Positions 53,810 to 64,000 of a stretch of DNA of 64,000 nt are shown here, in pieces (within the stretch, counting starts at the first letter, position 1; each line of letters starts with the position of its first letter). Below the pieces are notes generated by a model that did not search any database, was not told the origin of the DNA, and worked only from the letters and a program-made list of their open reading frames with translations. Both the position numbers and the translations under genes were made by a program. The stretch comes from Paramacrobiotus metropolitanus (Eukaryota > Tardigrada > Eutardigrada > Parachela > Macrobiotidae), in the NCBI RefSeq assembly GCF_019649055.1, contig NW_026570221.1, positions 3,658,001 to 3,722,000 on the forward strand, read 5' to 3'.

Positions 53810-56640
53810 TAGTAGAATGTGCAACATAAAAAATTAAAATGATTACACGCGCAACAGCACGTGTACAAGTATACGTGTAATTGGAATTCTTCTGTCATGG
53901 AATTCTTCAGTATGAATAATTCACGTTACGTACGTGAATTATTCATGACAGAATTCCAATTTTCTTGGGAAATTGTGATTTGAAAAATCAGATGAACTGC
54001 CGTGACTGGGCAACTAAAAAAAATTAAGCTGTTTTACTTTGCTGGCTCAAGTCATAATGATACTTTGCTGGTTCCGCAGTGGTTAAGTTACGCCAATTTT
54101 TTGATCACAATATTCACAAGGACTAACTAGTGAGTGACCAATATTAAACTGGTTGCTTGTTGACTTATACTTATGTCCTTTCAGGTGTGAGCGCTGGAAT
54201 AGTGGCTCGACCGGTTTTCTCGGCAGTCGAGCACCGCCTCCGCCACAATAAAAATATGGCTATAAGATCTCGGTGCTTGAATATCCTGCTGGTGAACAAC
54301 AACAAGAGAGGAAAATTTCGCGGTAAAAGCGGAAAGGCACGCTGCGCTGTGTTTGTGTTGGACGCGGCGCGTACTGAGGCGTCAGCGCTCGTACTGAAAG
54401 ACAGGGCTAAATCGGCTTTGCTATTAAAGCGGTGAATAAGTGGCGTACGTATGCACCGCAATGCATATTTCAATGCACAGTTTTGACTAAACACGCTGTA
54501 TTCTGTCTTGTAATCTCTATTCTGTCCTGTATTCAGCAATGCATGCCTATCTTCTGTTCGGCTTGACCAGGGTTAAGCCTGGTAGGTAGGCAAAATCGGT
54601 CCGTGTTTCCTTCCTTCTTTTGACCACACAAAATTTCCTTCCTCAAAAATTTCCTTTCTCCTTTTGACATTGGCCTTTTAAATAATGATTTGGTTTTAAC
54701 GTTATTACAGTACAGGTGTGTGGTGTTATGATTACTATGGTATATTTAGACGATGATGCAGTTGCCCTATTTATCAACTAAGAGGATTTTTCTCCATCGA
54801 TCAAGTCTCCATCTCGAGTAAGACAATTCCACCACCGGCCAGGCCCAAATTTTCTGAGATTTCCGAGCATGTTCCACTGGCAGTTCGCAATGGTAGGTGT
54901 CAGCCCATAATGTTATGACTTCATTAAAACCCGAACACTGGCAGTTAGGGAGCAATTCTTTATTGCTGGTAGAATGTGCAATCAATATGTGTATGTGCAG
55001 TGTGTAATCATTTTAATTTTTTATGTCATAAAAAATTAATATGATTAAACACGCAACAGCACGTGCACATGTATACGTGTAATTGGAATTCTTCTGTCAT
55101 GGAATTCTTCAGTCATGACTAATTCACGTACGTACGTGAGTTAGTCATGACAGATGAATTCCAATTTTCTTGGGAAATGGTGATTTGAAAAATCAGATGA
55201 ACTGCCGTGACTGGTCAACTAAAAAAATTTCAGCTGTTTACTTTGCCGGCTCGCATCATAATACTTTGCTGGTTCCGCAGTGGTTAATTTACGACAATTT
55301 TTTGACCGCAATATTTACCATGGCTAGCTAGTGAGTGACCCATATTAAACTGGTTGCTTGTTTACTTATACTCTTTTGTGCTTTCAAGGATAGTAAATAA
55401 CGGGTACCAATGTAAGGCACCTGCACAATCCCCAAGGTTGTACGTAATTTTTGTTACGTAAACCATGGACTTCCTTATCCAGCTGAAATCGAAGTGCTAT
55501 TATTAATAGGGTGACACTATGGCCACCCCTAACACCCCCCTTTTTTATAGCCACCCCTTTTCCGCACCCCGTTAATTCTGAGCACCCTTTTTTTAATTAA
55601 TTAATCAAGCTCAGACACCCTGTTGTGTAAAGGCACCACTTTTCTAGGCATTTTTACGCAACATAATTATATTGGGATGCAGTGATGTCTGTGCTTGTAT
55701 AGTTGTACCATACACGTTAGATACCCTTAAAATAGTCGCTCATCTACTGAAGTACTTCCTCTTATTGACAAAAATGTAAACAGAAAGTCGATATATGAAT
55801 GCTGCATACATGTACACAGTTCGTTCGTGGCTATGAACGGCACACAGTCGTTACCATCGCCAACCGACCGCTTTCCCTGGTCTCGAATCGCGAGTGGATA
55901 CGAAAGAACGGCTCCGTTTATCGACAGCACCGCGTGACCGCGTCCACTTCCGGTCGGCTGAACAGCGGGGATGGGTGCATCGGAAAGGTTCAGGTTGGCC
56001 TCCGATTGGTCGTGGAACCTTCCACATTGAACCGACACCTGCTCGATCATGGGAAAAGACGTGCTGTCCTGACTGCGAAAGTGAGGGACGCTTCATCTGA
56101 TTTTTCAAATCACCATTTCCAAAATGTTGATTTGAAAAATCAGATGAACTGCCGTGACTGGTCAACTAAAGAAATTTCAGCTGTTTTACTTTGCCGGCTC
56201 AAATCATAATGATACTTTGCTGGTTCCGCAGTGGTTAAGTTACGACAATTTTTTTACCACAATATTCACAAGGGCTAACTAGTGAGTGACCCATATTAAA
56301 CTGGTTGCTTGTTTACTTATACTCTTATGTTCTTTCAGGTGGGAGCGCTGGAATAGTGGCTTGACCGGTTTTCTCGGCAGCCGAACACCGCCTCCGCCAC
56401 AATAAAAATATGGTTATAAGATCTCAGCTACAGAATATGCTGCTGGGAACAACAAGAAGAGAGGGGAATTTCGCGGTAAAAGCGGAAAGTCACGCTGCGC
56501 TGTGTTTGTGTTGGACGCGGTGCGTACTGATGCGTCAGCGCTCGTACTAAAAGAGAGGCAGATCGGCTAAAACCGATTTAATCGGCTTTGCTAAGCGGTG
56601 ATTAAGTGGCGTACGTATGCACCGCAGTGCATATTTCAGT
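53810..56640 (+). repeat. Three tandem copies of a ~1.1-kb block with hairpins
   Basis: Core units lie at about 53965-54440, 55170-55385 and 56128-56600. Each begins TGATTTGAAAAATCAGATGA and continues ACTGCCGTGACTGG, TTTGC(T/C)GGCTC and GGTTCCGCAGTGGTTAA to the TGGTTGCTTGTT region. Copies 1 and 3 share the downstream GGAATAGTGGCT...GCGTACGTATGCACCGCA. Copies 1 and 2 are preceded by ACGT-centred hairpins (53881-53959 and 55082-55163). Copy 3 is preceded by a hairpin with perfect 21-nt arms (56092-56112 / 56128-56148). Confidence 0.75.
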
Positions 56641-57319
56641 ACGTACGAGTGCAAAGACTGGTATTAAAATTACTGTTACTCTCGGCTCAATATGTCCCGG
56701 TTTTGTAAAGTATAGCCAGCCATGCACTGTACGCGGTTCAAAACATTCGCTGAATCAGGTGAACATAAATCCACCATGAGAGTGATTGGCTGTAATACCC
56801 GTCAAAGTAGCGGCTAACGATCGGTTTTCGAGCGCGTTGAACAGTAACGGTTCAGTTTTTTCCGTCAGATTTCACAGCCTAAACTTTGAGTTTCTTAAAT
56901 TTCTTTCCACGGCAACAATAATGAGTTTTATTTTCGCAATTTTAAAAGTTCCGAAAAATAATTTAAATTTAAATCAAAACAAAAGTCAAATTGGTACTTT
57001 AAGTAAAAGAATAAGTTTGGCTTTCCAAAGAATCGCCTGATTTTGATTACTGGAGTACCCAATGAAGGGTTCGAGCTGTTCAGACGGTTCATTAAGCCTG
57101 AAAAGCCGAACTCAATGAATTCCGTGACGTCAGTATAGTGTTGCATGGAAAGACCATACAAAACTGAGACATCGTGAGTCGAGAGTACAGTAATATTATC
57201 GATTCAACGGCTTTAAAACGGCATTCAAGTGGCGTACGCGCACTACATACCCGAGCGCGTACGAGTGGCAGCAGCGGCTATATTTCAAAACCGGTTTTGC
57301 ACTGATTGCCATCTGCGTG

Positions 57320-58420
57320 CTACCTGCAGCGCGCCGATTGACTGGCTGACTTCTTAAGCTACGCGCCACGCTGCCTTGCACAAGAGCCTTTTTCGCGAGC
57401 GATAGAGAAAGAGGAAGAAAAAGTGTTTACTAACATTCAGCGCTATAACGTGTTGGGCGAGATTGTTTTATTAGGCAGTAAAGCGCTCCAAAAAATTTGG
57501 TTTCCGCCTTTTTGGGCAGCCGCAATATTTCGCCGAAGGCAACTAAGAAAACGGGAGGCCGCAGTTTTTAAAAAGTGTTGACAACCGGTATCAGGTTACT
57601 GAAAACACCGTTTTTTCTTCAACTTCACCTCGCTACCGCTCTAGATGACTGTGTATAGGTATCGTCTGCGTCAGATATGAGGGAAGTAACACGAAGACAT
57701 CGCGGTCAGACACTTCGCCGGCAGGACAGTTGGATAGTCAGTTATTTTGACAGAAAAACTTTATTTGCGGTTGAAAAACGCTGTCGTTTGACTTAAATTA
57801 ATTTTATTAGTTTTCTTAAGGTATGCACAGTAAGATTAAACATTCTCATATATTTTGAAACCGTAGTACTACCATTTTTAATGCGTATTTGTCCACATCC
57901 AGCTGGCCGTAACTGTCCAACTTTCCCGGCCACGGCACACCGCTGTCGTGAAACGTCGGGTCACGCTTACAGTTTTGCCTTGTCTTTGAGACATTTGTAT
58001 ACATAAACAAATAAATAAAATATATAGGGGAAAAATGAGTCTAGCCGAACCAGTCCCTTGTACTGCCGATGTCAGCCGGCTGGTGTTTTACGTTGTGGCT
58101 ATACATGGCGCTTATGTACCGCGCCTGATTTAACCGTATGTATTGCCGTAATGTCGCACTCCAGGCGGGTGACGGCAGCAGTACAGGGAACCGGCCCGAG
58201 AAGACTTGTTTGTCCCCCTATATACTATATATGCATTTTATGAAGAAAGAACTTACAAGCAGCAGATAGGAAACGGTCAGTGTAATTCACAAGGCGGACA
58301 CACACTGACCGATTGCTGATCGAAGCAGGTGTCCGTATTGCGCACCGCGATCGTTGCTCTCCTTAAGCTGGGTTGCAAGATTTCGAAGGTCGGAACTTCC
58401 TTCAGACCTTCGAAATCGCT
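57320..58420. repeat. Inverted duplication, arm 2 (partner 50436-51404)
   Basis: Reverse-complement partner of arm 1 across a roughly 5.9-kb loop. It contains the palindromic MITE at 58027..58218, which arm 1 lacks. It continues into the repeat family seen at 43.3 kb. Confidence 0.8.
58027..58218. mobile_element. Palindromic MITE, copy 2
   Basis: The diverged counterpart of 43078..43270 (GGTGACGGCAGCAGTACAGG and GTATTGCCGTAATGTCGCAC tracts). It is flanked by TATA-rich DNA and followed by the same ACTTACAAGCA repeat as copy 1. Confidence 0.7.
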
Positions 58421-58712
58421 ACTACTCAGCTGTTGAAGGAAGAAAGTACGGGCTTGGCTGGCTTATCACAGTATCGGTAAACTAAGACCAAACAATAAAC
58501 GCGATGCGGTGAGGTCGATGGAGAAAATCCTCTTAGCTAATAGCTGCTACACACGGCAACTGTATCGTTGTCTACGTGCACTATAAACATCAAAAAATTA
58601 TCTCAGAATTAAGCGCATTCTGCCGGATTTGCTAGCGGGAACTGTTGTGGAGACATAAACCTCCGGCCGCGGAAACACCGAGGTGAGCTACGCAGGCAGT
58701 TCTTCAATCATC

Positions 58713-61677
58713 AGCGCCTGTAGCGGGCAGATATATTGGCCTGTTTCCTGTTGGCGAGCCCGGCAGGAAAGTGGTTTTCCTCTCATAAATCTGCCGAAAT
58801 GCACCCACATTTCTGCCGACCCGATCCTATGCATTGCCTATGGGAACTCCAATATATCAGCCGAACCGGCGCAACAGTAGCGAATTTTAGATTTCACAAA
58901 CCAAGTTCCGTACAGTTCGACGTTCGGACAGAAGTTGGCGTTACGGGTTGAATTACGTCCGTTCGCGACGTAAGGCGCCGTAATCGTCGTTGGCTGACGC
59001 GTAAAACCTATCTGCCTTACGTGGAACTGTGCAATGGCTCAGCCATATGGCTGAGTACTAAGCCAGCGTATGCTGCCTGTGGATCTTTTTTGTGTGCTCT
59101 AACCGCCTCCCCGAGAGCAGGTTGGTCAAGCTCTCGGCACTCTCGATTCGATTTATTTTTCAGCTGTACGTCGCTGCAAGTGTGCATCGGTAGATTCCGT
59201 ACAAGCATTTTAAATTTAAACGACTTTCAGTCTGCTAACGTACTGTTTATATGACGCGGTAGTTTCTAGTGGGCGGAGCCTAAACCATGTGAAATCTAAA
59301 ATTCCCTAGTGAAATTTGATACTTTTCAGCGCGAGCCGGCAACAGCACTATCGGGCTGCATCATATACACATACACATACAGCCGCCTAAGCATATTGTA
59401 CCGCCACTAAACAGGCAGAGAAACCAGCGCTTTCTTTTGCGCTGTGCCCACTCCTTGCAGGAGAGGACACCATCGCAAAACAAAATTAATTGTTGAATAT
59501 ATTATTTTTTTCCAAATAACCATTCTTCTAACGCATGCAAACTGTGAATGGTGTACAATCTGCATTACCATTAGACAGCTTTACTTAAAAACTACCAAGC
59601 ACTTAATTCCGCAATAGCCACTATAAAAACCAGTTTTGTATGCCTCTACATGCGTTGATGAAACTGTAAACGAAATGAAAAACGGTTATTGAAAAGCCAT
59701 AAGTACCTTAAATTCTTCAACACGTACGCAACATGAACATATTTTTAGTTTAATTGGCGATGTCATGAGAAATTTGGGCACCCGAAATTAAAAAAGTATT
59801 TTTCATACAACGACCAATATATATCGGCCGAAGTAAACCCACATTTCTGCCGACCCGACCCTATGCATTGCGTATGGGAACTCCAATATATCAGCCGAAC
59901 CGGCACAATAATAGTGGAATTTGACATTTCTACGTAGCTGCCTAGGGACTGTACCGACACCAAATTTAGAGAAGCGCTTGCTCTTTATTAATGCAGTGCT
60001 TAATTTTTACAAATGACGCTACAATTGCCTGTACTGACTGTGTATACTGGCACCGGGCAACCGGCATCATCATCGATCGTTGCAGACGGTAATTAATTAT
60101 TTTAAAGCACTTACAAGTTGTTATTGTTTATCTGCAAAATTTTTATTTTATATCATTGTGGAGGCTGCGTTTATTATCTGCTATTATCTGCTACCCTTTG
60201 AGAATTTTACCATTAAATTTTAAAACTGCAACAGGCCATTGTGGAGCCAAATTATAAGTAATTATGAGTAAATTATGATTATGAGTAAACTGTACATAAA
60301 TAAAACTTCATCAATGTATGTAATTACTTATTGCAATGCAAAGAAGTTCATTGCCAACCATCATTACTACAATTGATATACTTATTATTTTGTGCTTATT
60401 CAAATTATTTGCGGCGATCTTCCTAACTGTCTATATGTTGCATTTGCCGTTTTCGGATGCAATTATAGAATGATGATATTATGCAGTTTAGTAAATTATG
60501 ATATCTTGCACATCGCAGCACACACGCTATTATTATCTGCTGTAATGTCCGACACCAACGCATAAACTTATTTAGCAGATATTAGTTTTTGAAAATACTG
60601 ATCAAGTTTTAAACCATCATTTCAGCATTACAAAGCCGTGTTTTGCAAAATTTTTTGCACAGTTTTTTTGTAATTCTCATAGAATGGATAATAATATGCA
60701 TAGTCTGTAAAATTATGCAGGATAAAAAATTGCCGATCATGATAGGTAACTGGTTACTTACATTTAAAATAAATCAACACTTAACACTTTTCTCTGTTTA
60801 GTACCGGGGCAATATGCCTTGGTAGCTCCATCTCATGCTGCAGCCCGGCGTTGCTATTGCCGGCTCGCGCTCAACAAAAGTAAGTATCAAATGTCAATGT
60901 TGAGCCGGTTCGGCTGATATATTGGAGTTCCTATAGACAATGCATAGCGTCGGGTCGGCAGAAATGTGGGTGCAGTTCGGCAGATATATTGGTCGCTGTA
61001 TGGAAAACACTTTTTAATTTTGGGTGCCCAAATTTCGCATGACATTGCCAATTAAACTGTCAGTGTGTTAATGTTGCTATGTATTGAAGAATTTAAGGCA
61101 TTGAAGGTGTTGAAAATTTAAGGTGTTTATGGCTTTTCGGTAAACGTTTCATCAGCGCATGTAGAGGCATACTAAACTGGTTTGTATAGTGGCTATTGCC
61201 GGATTAAGTGCTTGATAATATTTAAGTATTGCTGTCTAATGATAATGTACACCGTTCACAGTTTGTTTGCGTCAGAAGCATGGTAATCGAAAAAAATAAA
61301 TACATTCAACAATTCACTTTGTTTTGCGATGATGTCTGTGGATAAATCCACAGTCGGCAGAAGCGCTCCCCTGCAACGATTAGAGTCTTAGACACGGCGA
61401 AAGCGAAAGCGCGCGCTTCTCTCTGTTTAGTGCCGGTACAATAATTATACTTTATCTGATGCAGCCCGGCCGTGCTATTGCCGGTTCGCGCTCAGCAAAA
61501 GTATCAAATTTCACGGTTGCGCCGGTTCGGCTGATATATTGGAGTTCCCATAGGCAATGCATAGGATCGGGTCGGCAGAAATGTGGGTGCATTTCGGCAG
61601 ATTTATGGGAGGAAAACTACTTTCCTGCCGGGCTCGCCAACAGGAAACAGGCCAATATATCTGCCGGCTACAAGCGC
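58713..61677. mobile_element. ~3-kb foldback element with long terminal inverted repeats
   Basis: The left end AGCGCCTGTAGCGGGCAGATATATTGGC-type sequence mirrors the right end GCCAATATATCTGCCGGCTACAAGCGC. The outer arms (58713-59490 and 61380-61677) and the inner arms (59510-59945 and 60895-61290) pair across a 0.9-kb AT-rich centre without coding potential. The motif ATTGGAGTTCC(C/T)ATAG(G/A)CAATGCATAG occurs once in every outer and inner arm. The left outer arm is interrupted by the TA-MITE at 58880. Confidence 0.75.
58880..59306. mobile_element. Tc1/mariner-type MITE, copy 2, nested in the 3-kb foldback
   Basis: 427 bp, with the same termini and interior as 3859..4269, flanked by TA (58878-58879 and 59307-59308). 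The mirrored right arm near 61510-61530 reads through the corresponding junction (CAAATTTCAC next to GGTTGCGCCGG) without an insert, giving the empty site. Confidence 0.8.
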
Positions 61678-61689
61678 CCCCCGTAAATA

Positions 61690-62694
61690 TTCAAGGGTAC
61701 AGTACAGGTTCAGCTCGGGAAAAGGCACGGTGGGGCGACGCCGCCCGCTTTGTACATTTGCCTACAGCCTTGTGACTTGCGCAATTACTTTAAACTGATT
61801 AAGTAGCGCGCACTGGTTTGACAAATTTTATTATCTTGGTGGGGTTGTTATATATGATACATGCTGTGTATTCCGGTTACCATTCTCAGTACTGACACGA
61901 ATGTACGTCGCCGCGATGTGGGGCAGCGCCGCCCATAACGCTTGCCAGGTTAAAGCATAGTCCAACGAGCAACCGGTTTATTAAGGGTCACTCACCAGCT
62001 TGCAATGCCGCTTTGTACTCTATGCGCGCGCTGCACCCGGAAAGTGGCATGCAGGAGTACCGCTCGTTTTGCTAGCCATCAGCGCCACCAGCGCAGTTTA
62101 ACAGAGAAAATCTGTGTTTAAACAGAGTAGGTACATATTATGGCCTTCTTTCAAGAACTATTTATGCAGATCATTTCCGGCCTGGAAGGAAGGAAAATCT
62201 ATTTCCTGTAAACACTCGACAAATTGTGGTCGCTTAAACAGCGTGTGATCAGCAACGTATCACAGTATTAAGCCAAGGGGCAAATATAAAGAGCCAACCG
62301 GCCTTTAACGCGAGGTTCTCAGTGGTTCGGTCCCTTTGCGGTAACTCATACCACACGGTCGTAACACGATTCTGCGTCAAACGCACTTAAACATATATCA
62401 AGAAAATGATTTTGCTACACTATAACGTTAGCAAAAAGTTTATTTTACTCAATAAACTAACAATGCAGTTTTATAAAGTCAAACATTCCAGGATGAAAAT
62501 TACTGAGTACTGTTCATCCAAAAAAATTTCTGGAAACGCTATTCGGTGCGGAAACTGTGTAAAAGCTTATCCCACATTGGAAATCCCAATAACGTTGCTA
62601 CTTAAAATTTAAAGTGTAAAAAAGCGTACCAGGGGTGGTGGATCAGTGCCGCCCCTGAATATTTTCTGCTATAACTCTTAAAGCTTACATGATA
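61690..62694. other. Intergenic, nothing recognised
   Basis: No gene, tRNA or repeat family was supported on either strand. Confidence 0.4.
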
Positions 62695-62858
62695 TCAAAA
62701 AACGGTATGTGTGACAAGCTCAGCAGGTAGTGCTCGATTTAATGAAGCTTTTTGAGTAACTTTTGATAATGCATTGAGCTTTGATTTCTTCTGTTGACCA
62801 GTTTCATGCAAGTTAACATTAATTGCCAATTGCCCATAAATGCTGCTATCATGCAGAT

Positions 62859-62921
62859 CACAACTACAGCACACCACAACAGAGCACAAGGTGTGCTCTG
62901 TTGTGGTGTGCTGTAGTTGTG
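62859..62921. repeat. Perfect 63-bp hairpin
   Basis: Two 30-nt arms (CACAACTACAGCACACCACA and onward to GAGCACA) are perfectly inverted around a 3-nt AGG centre. It interrupts a minus-strand frame (62695..63162) whose N-terminal part has CKRC and CDEQLTGICEKNC motifs but no recognised family. Confidence 0.9.
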
Positions 62922-64000
62922 ATAAATTTGATCGCAGTGTCTTGCTATGCAGACGAATCTGAGGTGAGGCGATTCCATCCAAATGCACGATCAGTTTAAT
63001 TTTATGTGCTGGATTAATGTACAGCCCTGCCCGGGCCAAGTTGGGGCAGTTTTTCTCACAAATTCCCGTGAGTTGTTCGTCACAAGATAAAAACTTATCA
63101 AATTTTTTCATGATTCCTGTGTGTGTCCTGCATCTTTTGCATTTAAGGTTTTCCATGCTCAAAGCGTGTTTCGAATTACAGCGGGATAAAAATTAGAGCA
63201 GACTAGCTGGAAAAAGTGGTTTGACCCATCATACTTGTTAGGCATTGTCCCATTTACAATTCGTTTAAAAATTCAGTAGATGTCATAGTCTGAAATCTGT
63301 AACTTTAAACTATTTCCCATTCAGTGCTCTTGCGAATTAGTCTATATACCAGCCCATTTCAAGCAGACGTGCGTGACCTTTGCAGTCTGACTGCAGGCAC
63401 CAGAGAATTGGAGGATGACCTCCTCTGCATGCTCGCCGTATAGTCGCAGGCTGCCGGACGCACATTTTTTTAATAAATTCTTGTTCAGGAAGTTTTTGGG
63501 GTTAGTATAAGTCTCTCTATCCTCACAATAGGCTCGGGGTATTCCGTTCAAGAGTGTTCAAAAAGCGACTGTATTTTTTTATCCACAGCTTCGGTTGTTT
63601 GTTCTATGTACTTATTCGGCGCAACCGTATCCCCGTCTGTGCAACAGATGCCAATCCAACCATCAAATTTGTATTATCCATGTGTCTTCCATGAAAATAT
63701 CAGTTCGAGATTAGCACACGAGGGGCGCTAGGCAACCTTCTCCTTCTGAAGGTGCGTTATAACATACGAGTCTAAGTGGATGACACCTTATTTTGTGGGG
63801 TCCGCGAGCACCCTTTGAGCAAGATTGCTTTCCCAACTTACAATGGATACCTTTTGGTCTCTCAATAGTTTACAAAAACTTTCACTAAAAAATATCTCCA
63901 GGTGACTTTTTTAGAAGCGCAGTTATAAGCGTTCTAAAACAGATCATCACCCCACCCCTTAAATCACGGATCGGCTCGCTACAGGCTAATCCGTAAGTAC
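62922..64000. other. Intergenic, nothing firmly recognised
   Basis: A minus-strand open frame upstream of the hairpin (ATG near 63162) encodes about 80 residues with spaced cysteines before the hairpin. A real exon is possible but unproven. Nothing else is seen to the window end. Confidence 0.3.

Noticed and set aside
55500-55620. CACCCC-rich stretch as one end of a TIR element like 16886-18071
   Set aside because: No inverted partner end could be located in the window.
55799-56209. 136-codon + frame and an overlapping minus-strand frame
   Set aside because: Both strands are open, and the + frame runs through the 21-nt-arm hairpin and the start of a tandem repeat unit.

Overview
This window is eukaryotic nuclear DNA from an invertebrate animal. 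It has intron-split genes with GT-AG boundaries, AATAAA-type poly(A) signals, animal gene families (alpha-1,3-fucosyltransferase, bubblegum-type acyl-CoA synthetase, serpin, secreted Ig-domain proteins), a LINE reverse transcriptase and very many inverted-repeat transposons. An ecdysozoan such as an arthropod or tardigrade is plausible, but the species cannot be fixed from sequence alone. Most of the window is repeats and decayed copies; there are few intact genes.

Layout. 1-14.6 kb holds, all on the + strand, the 3' end of a fucosyltransferase gene, a 5'-truncated and mutated ACSBG-type acyl-CoA synthetase, and an intact two-exon gene for a secreted two-Ig-domain protein (Ig-A). 15.6-16.5 kb holds a paralogous Ig gene on the - strand (Ig-C). 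21.1-31.2 kb is a second, degraded copy of the same cassette in the same order: a fucosyltransferase missing its C-terminal exon, only the last ACSBG exon, and a frameshifted Ig gene (Ig-B). A 3.6-kb transposon lies inside this second copy. 33.2-34.3 kb holds a fourth, intact Ig paralog (Ig-D), and about 42.5 kb a fifth as a relic. 37.0-38.8 kb is a serpin pseudogene that keeps a recognisable reactive-centre-loop exon. 45.6-46.1 kb holds the 3' end of a minus-strand gene with a CaaX prenylation signal. 48.6-52.2 kb holds LINE fragments. 50.4-61.7 kb is dominated by inverted duplications, hairpins and foldback elements.

Main conclusions. (1) An FucT-ACSBG-Ig cassette was duplicated in tandem, and the two copies decayed differently. 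(2) The Ig genes form a compact paralogous family: signal-peptide exon, phase-1 intron, one exon with two Ig-like domains, and 315 residues in both intact members. I do not recognise it as a named family. It is the best candidate here for an undescribed gene system. (3) Several transposon families can be delimited by paralogous empty sites, nested insertions or TA duplications. They include a roughly 670-bp near-perfect palindrome present in four copies.
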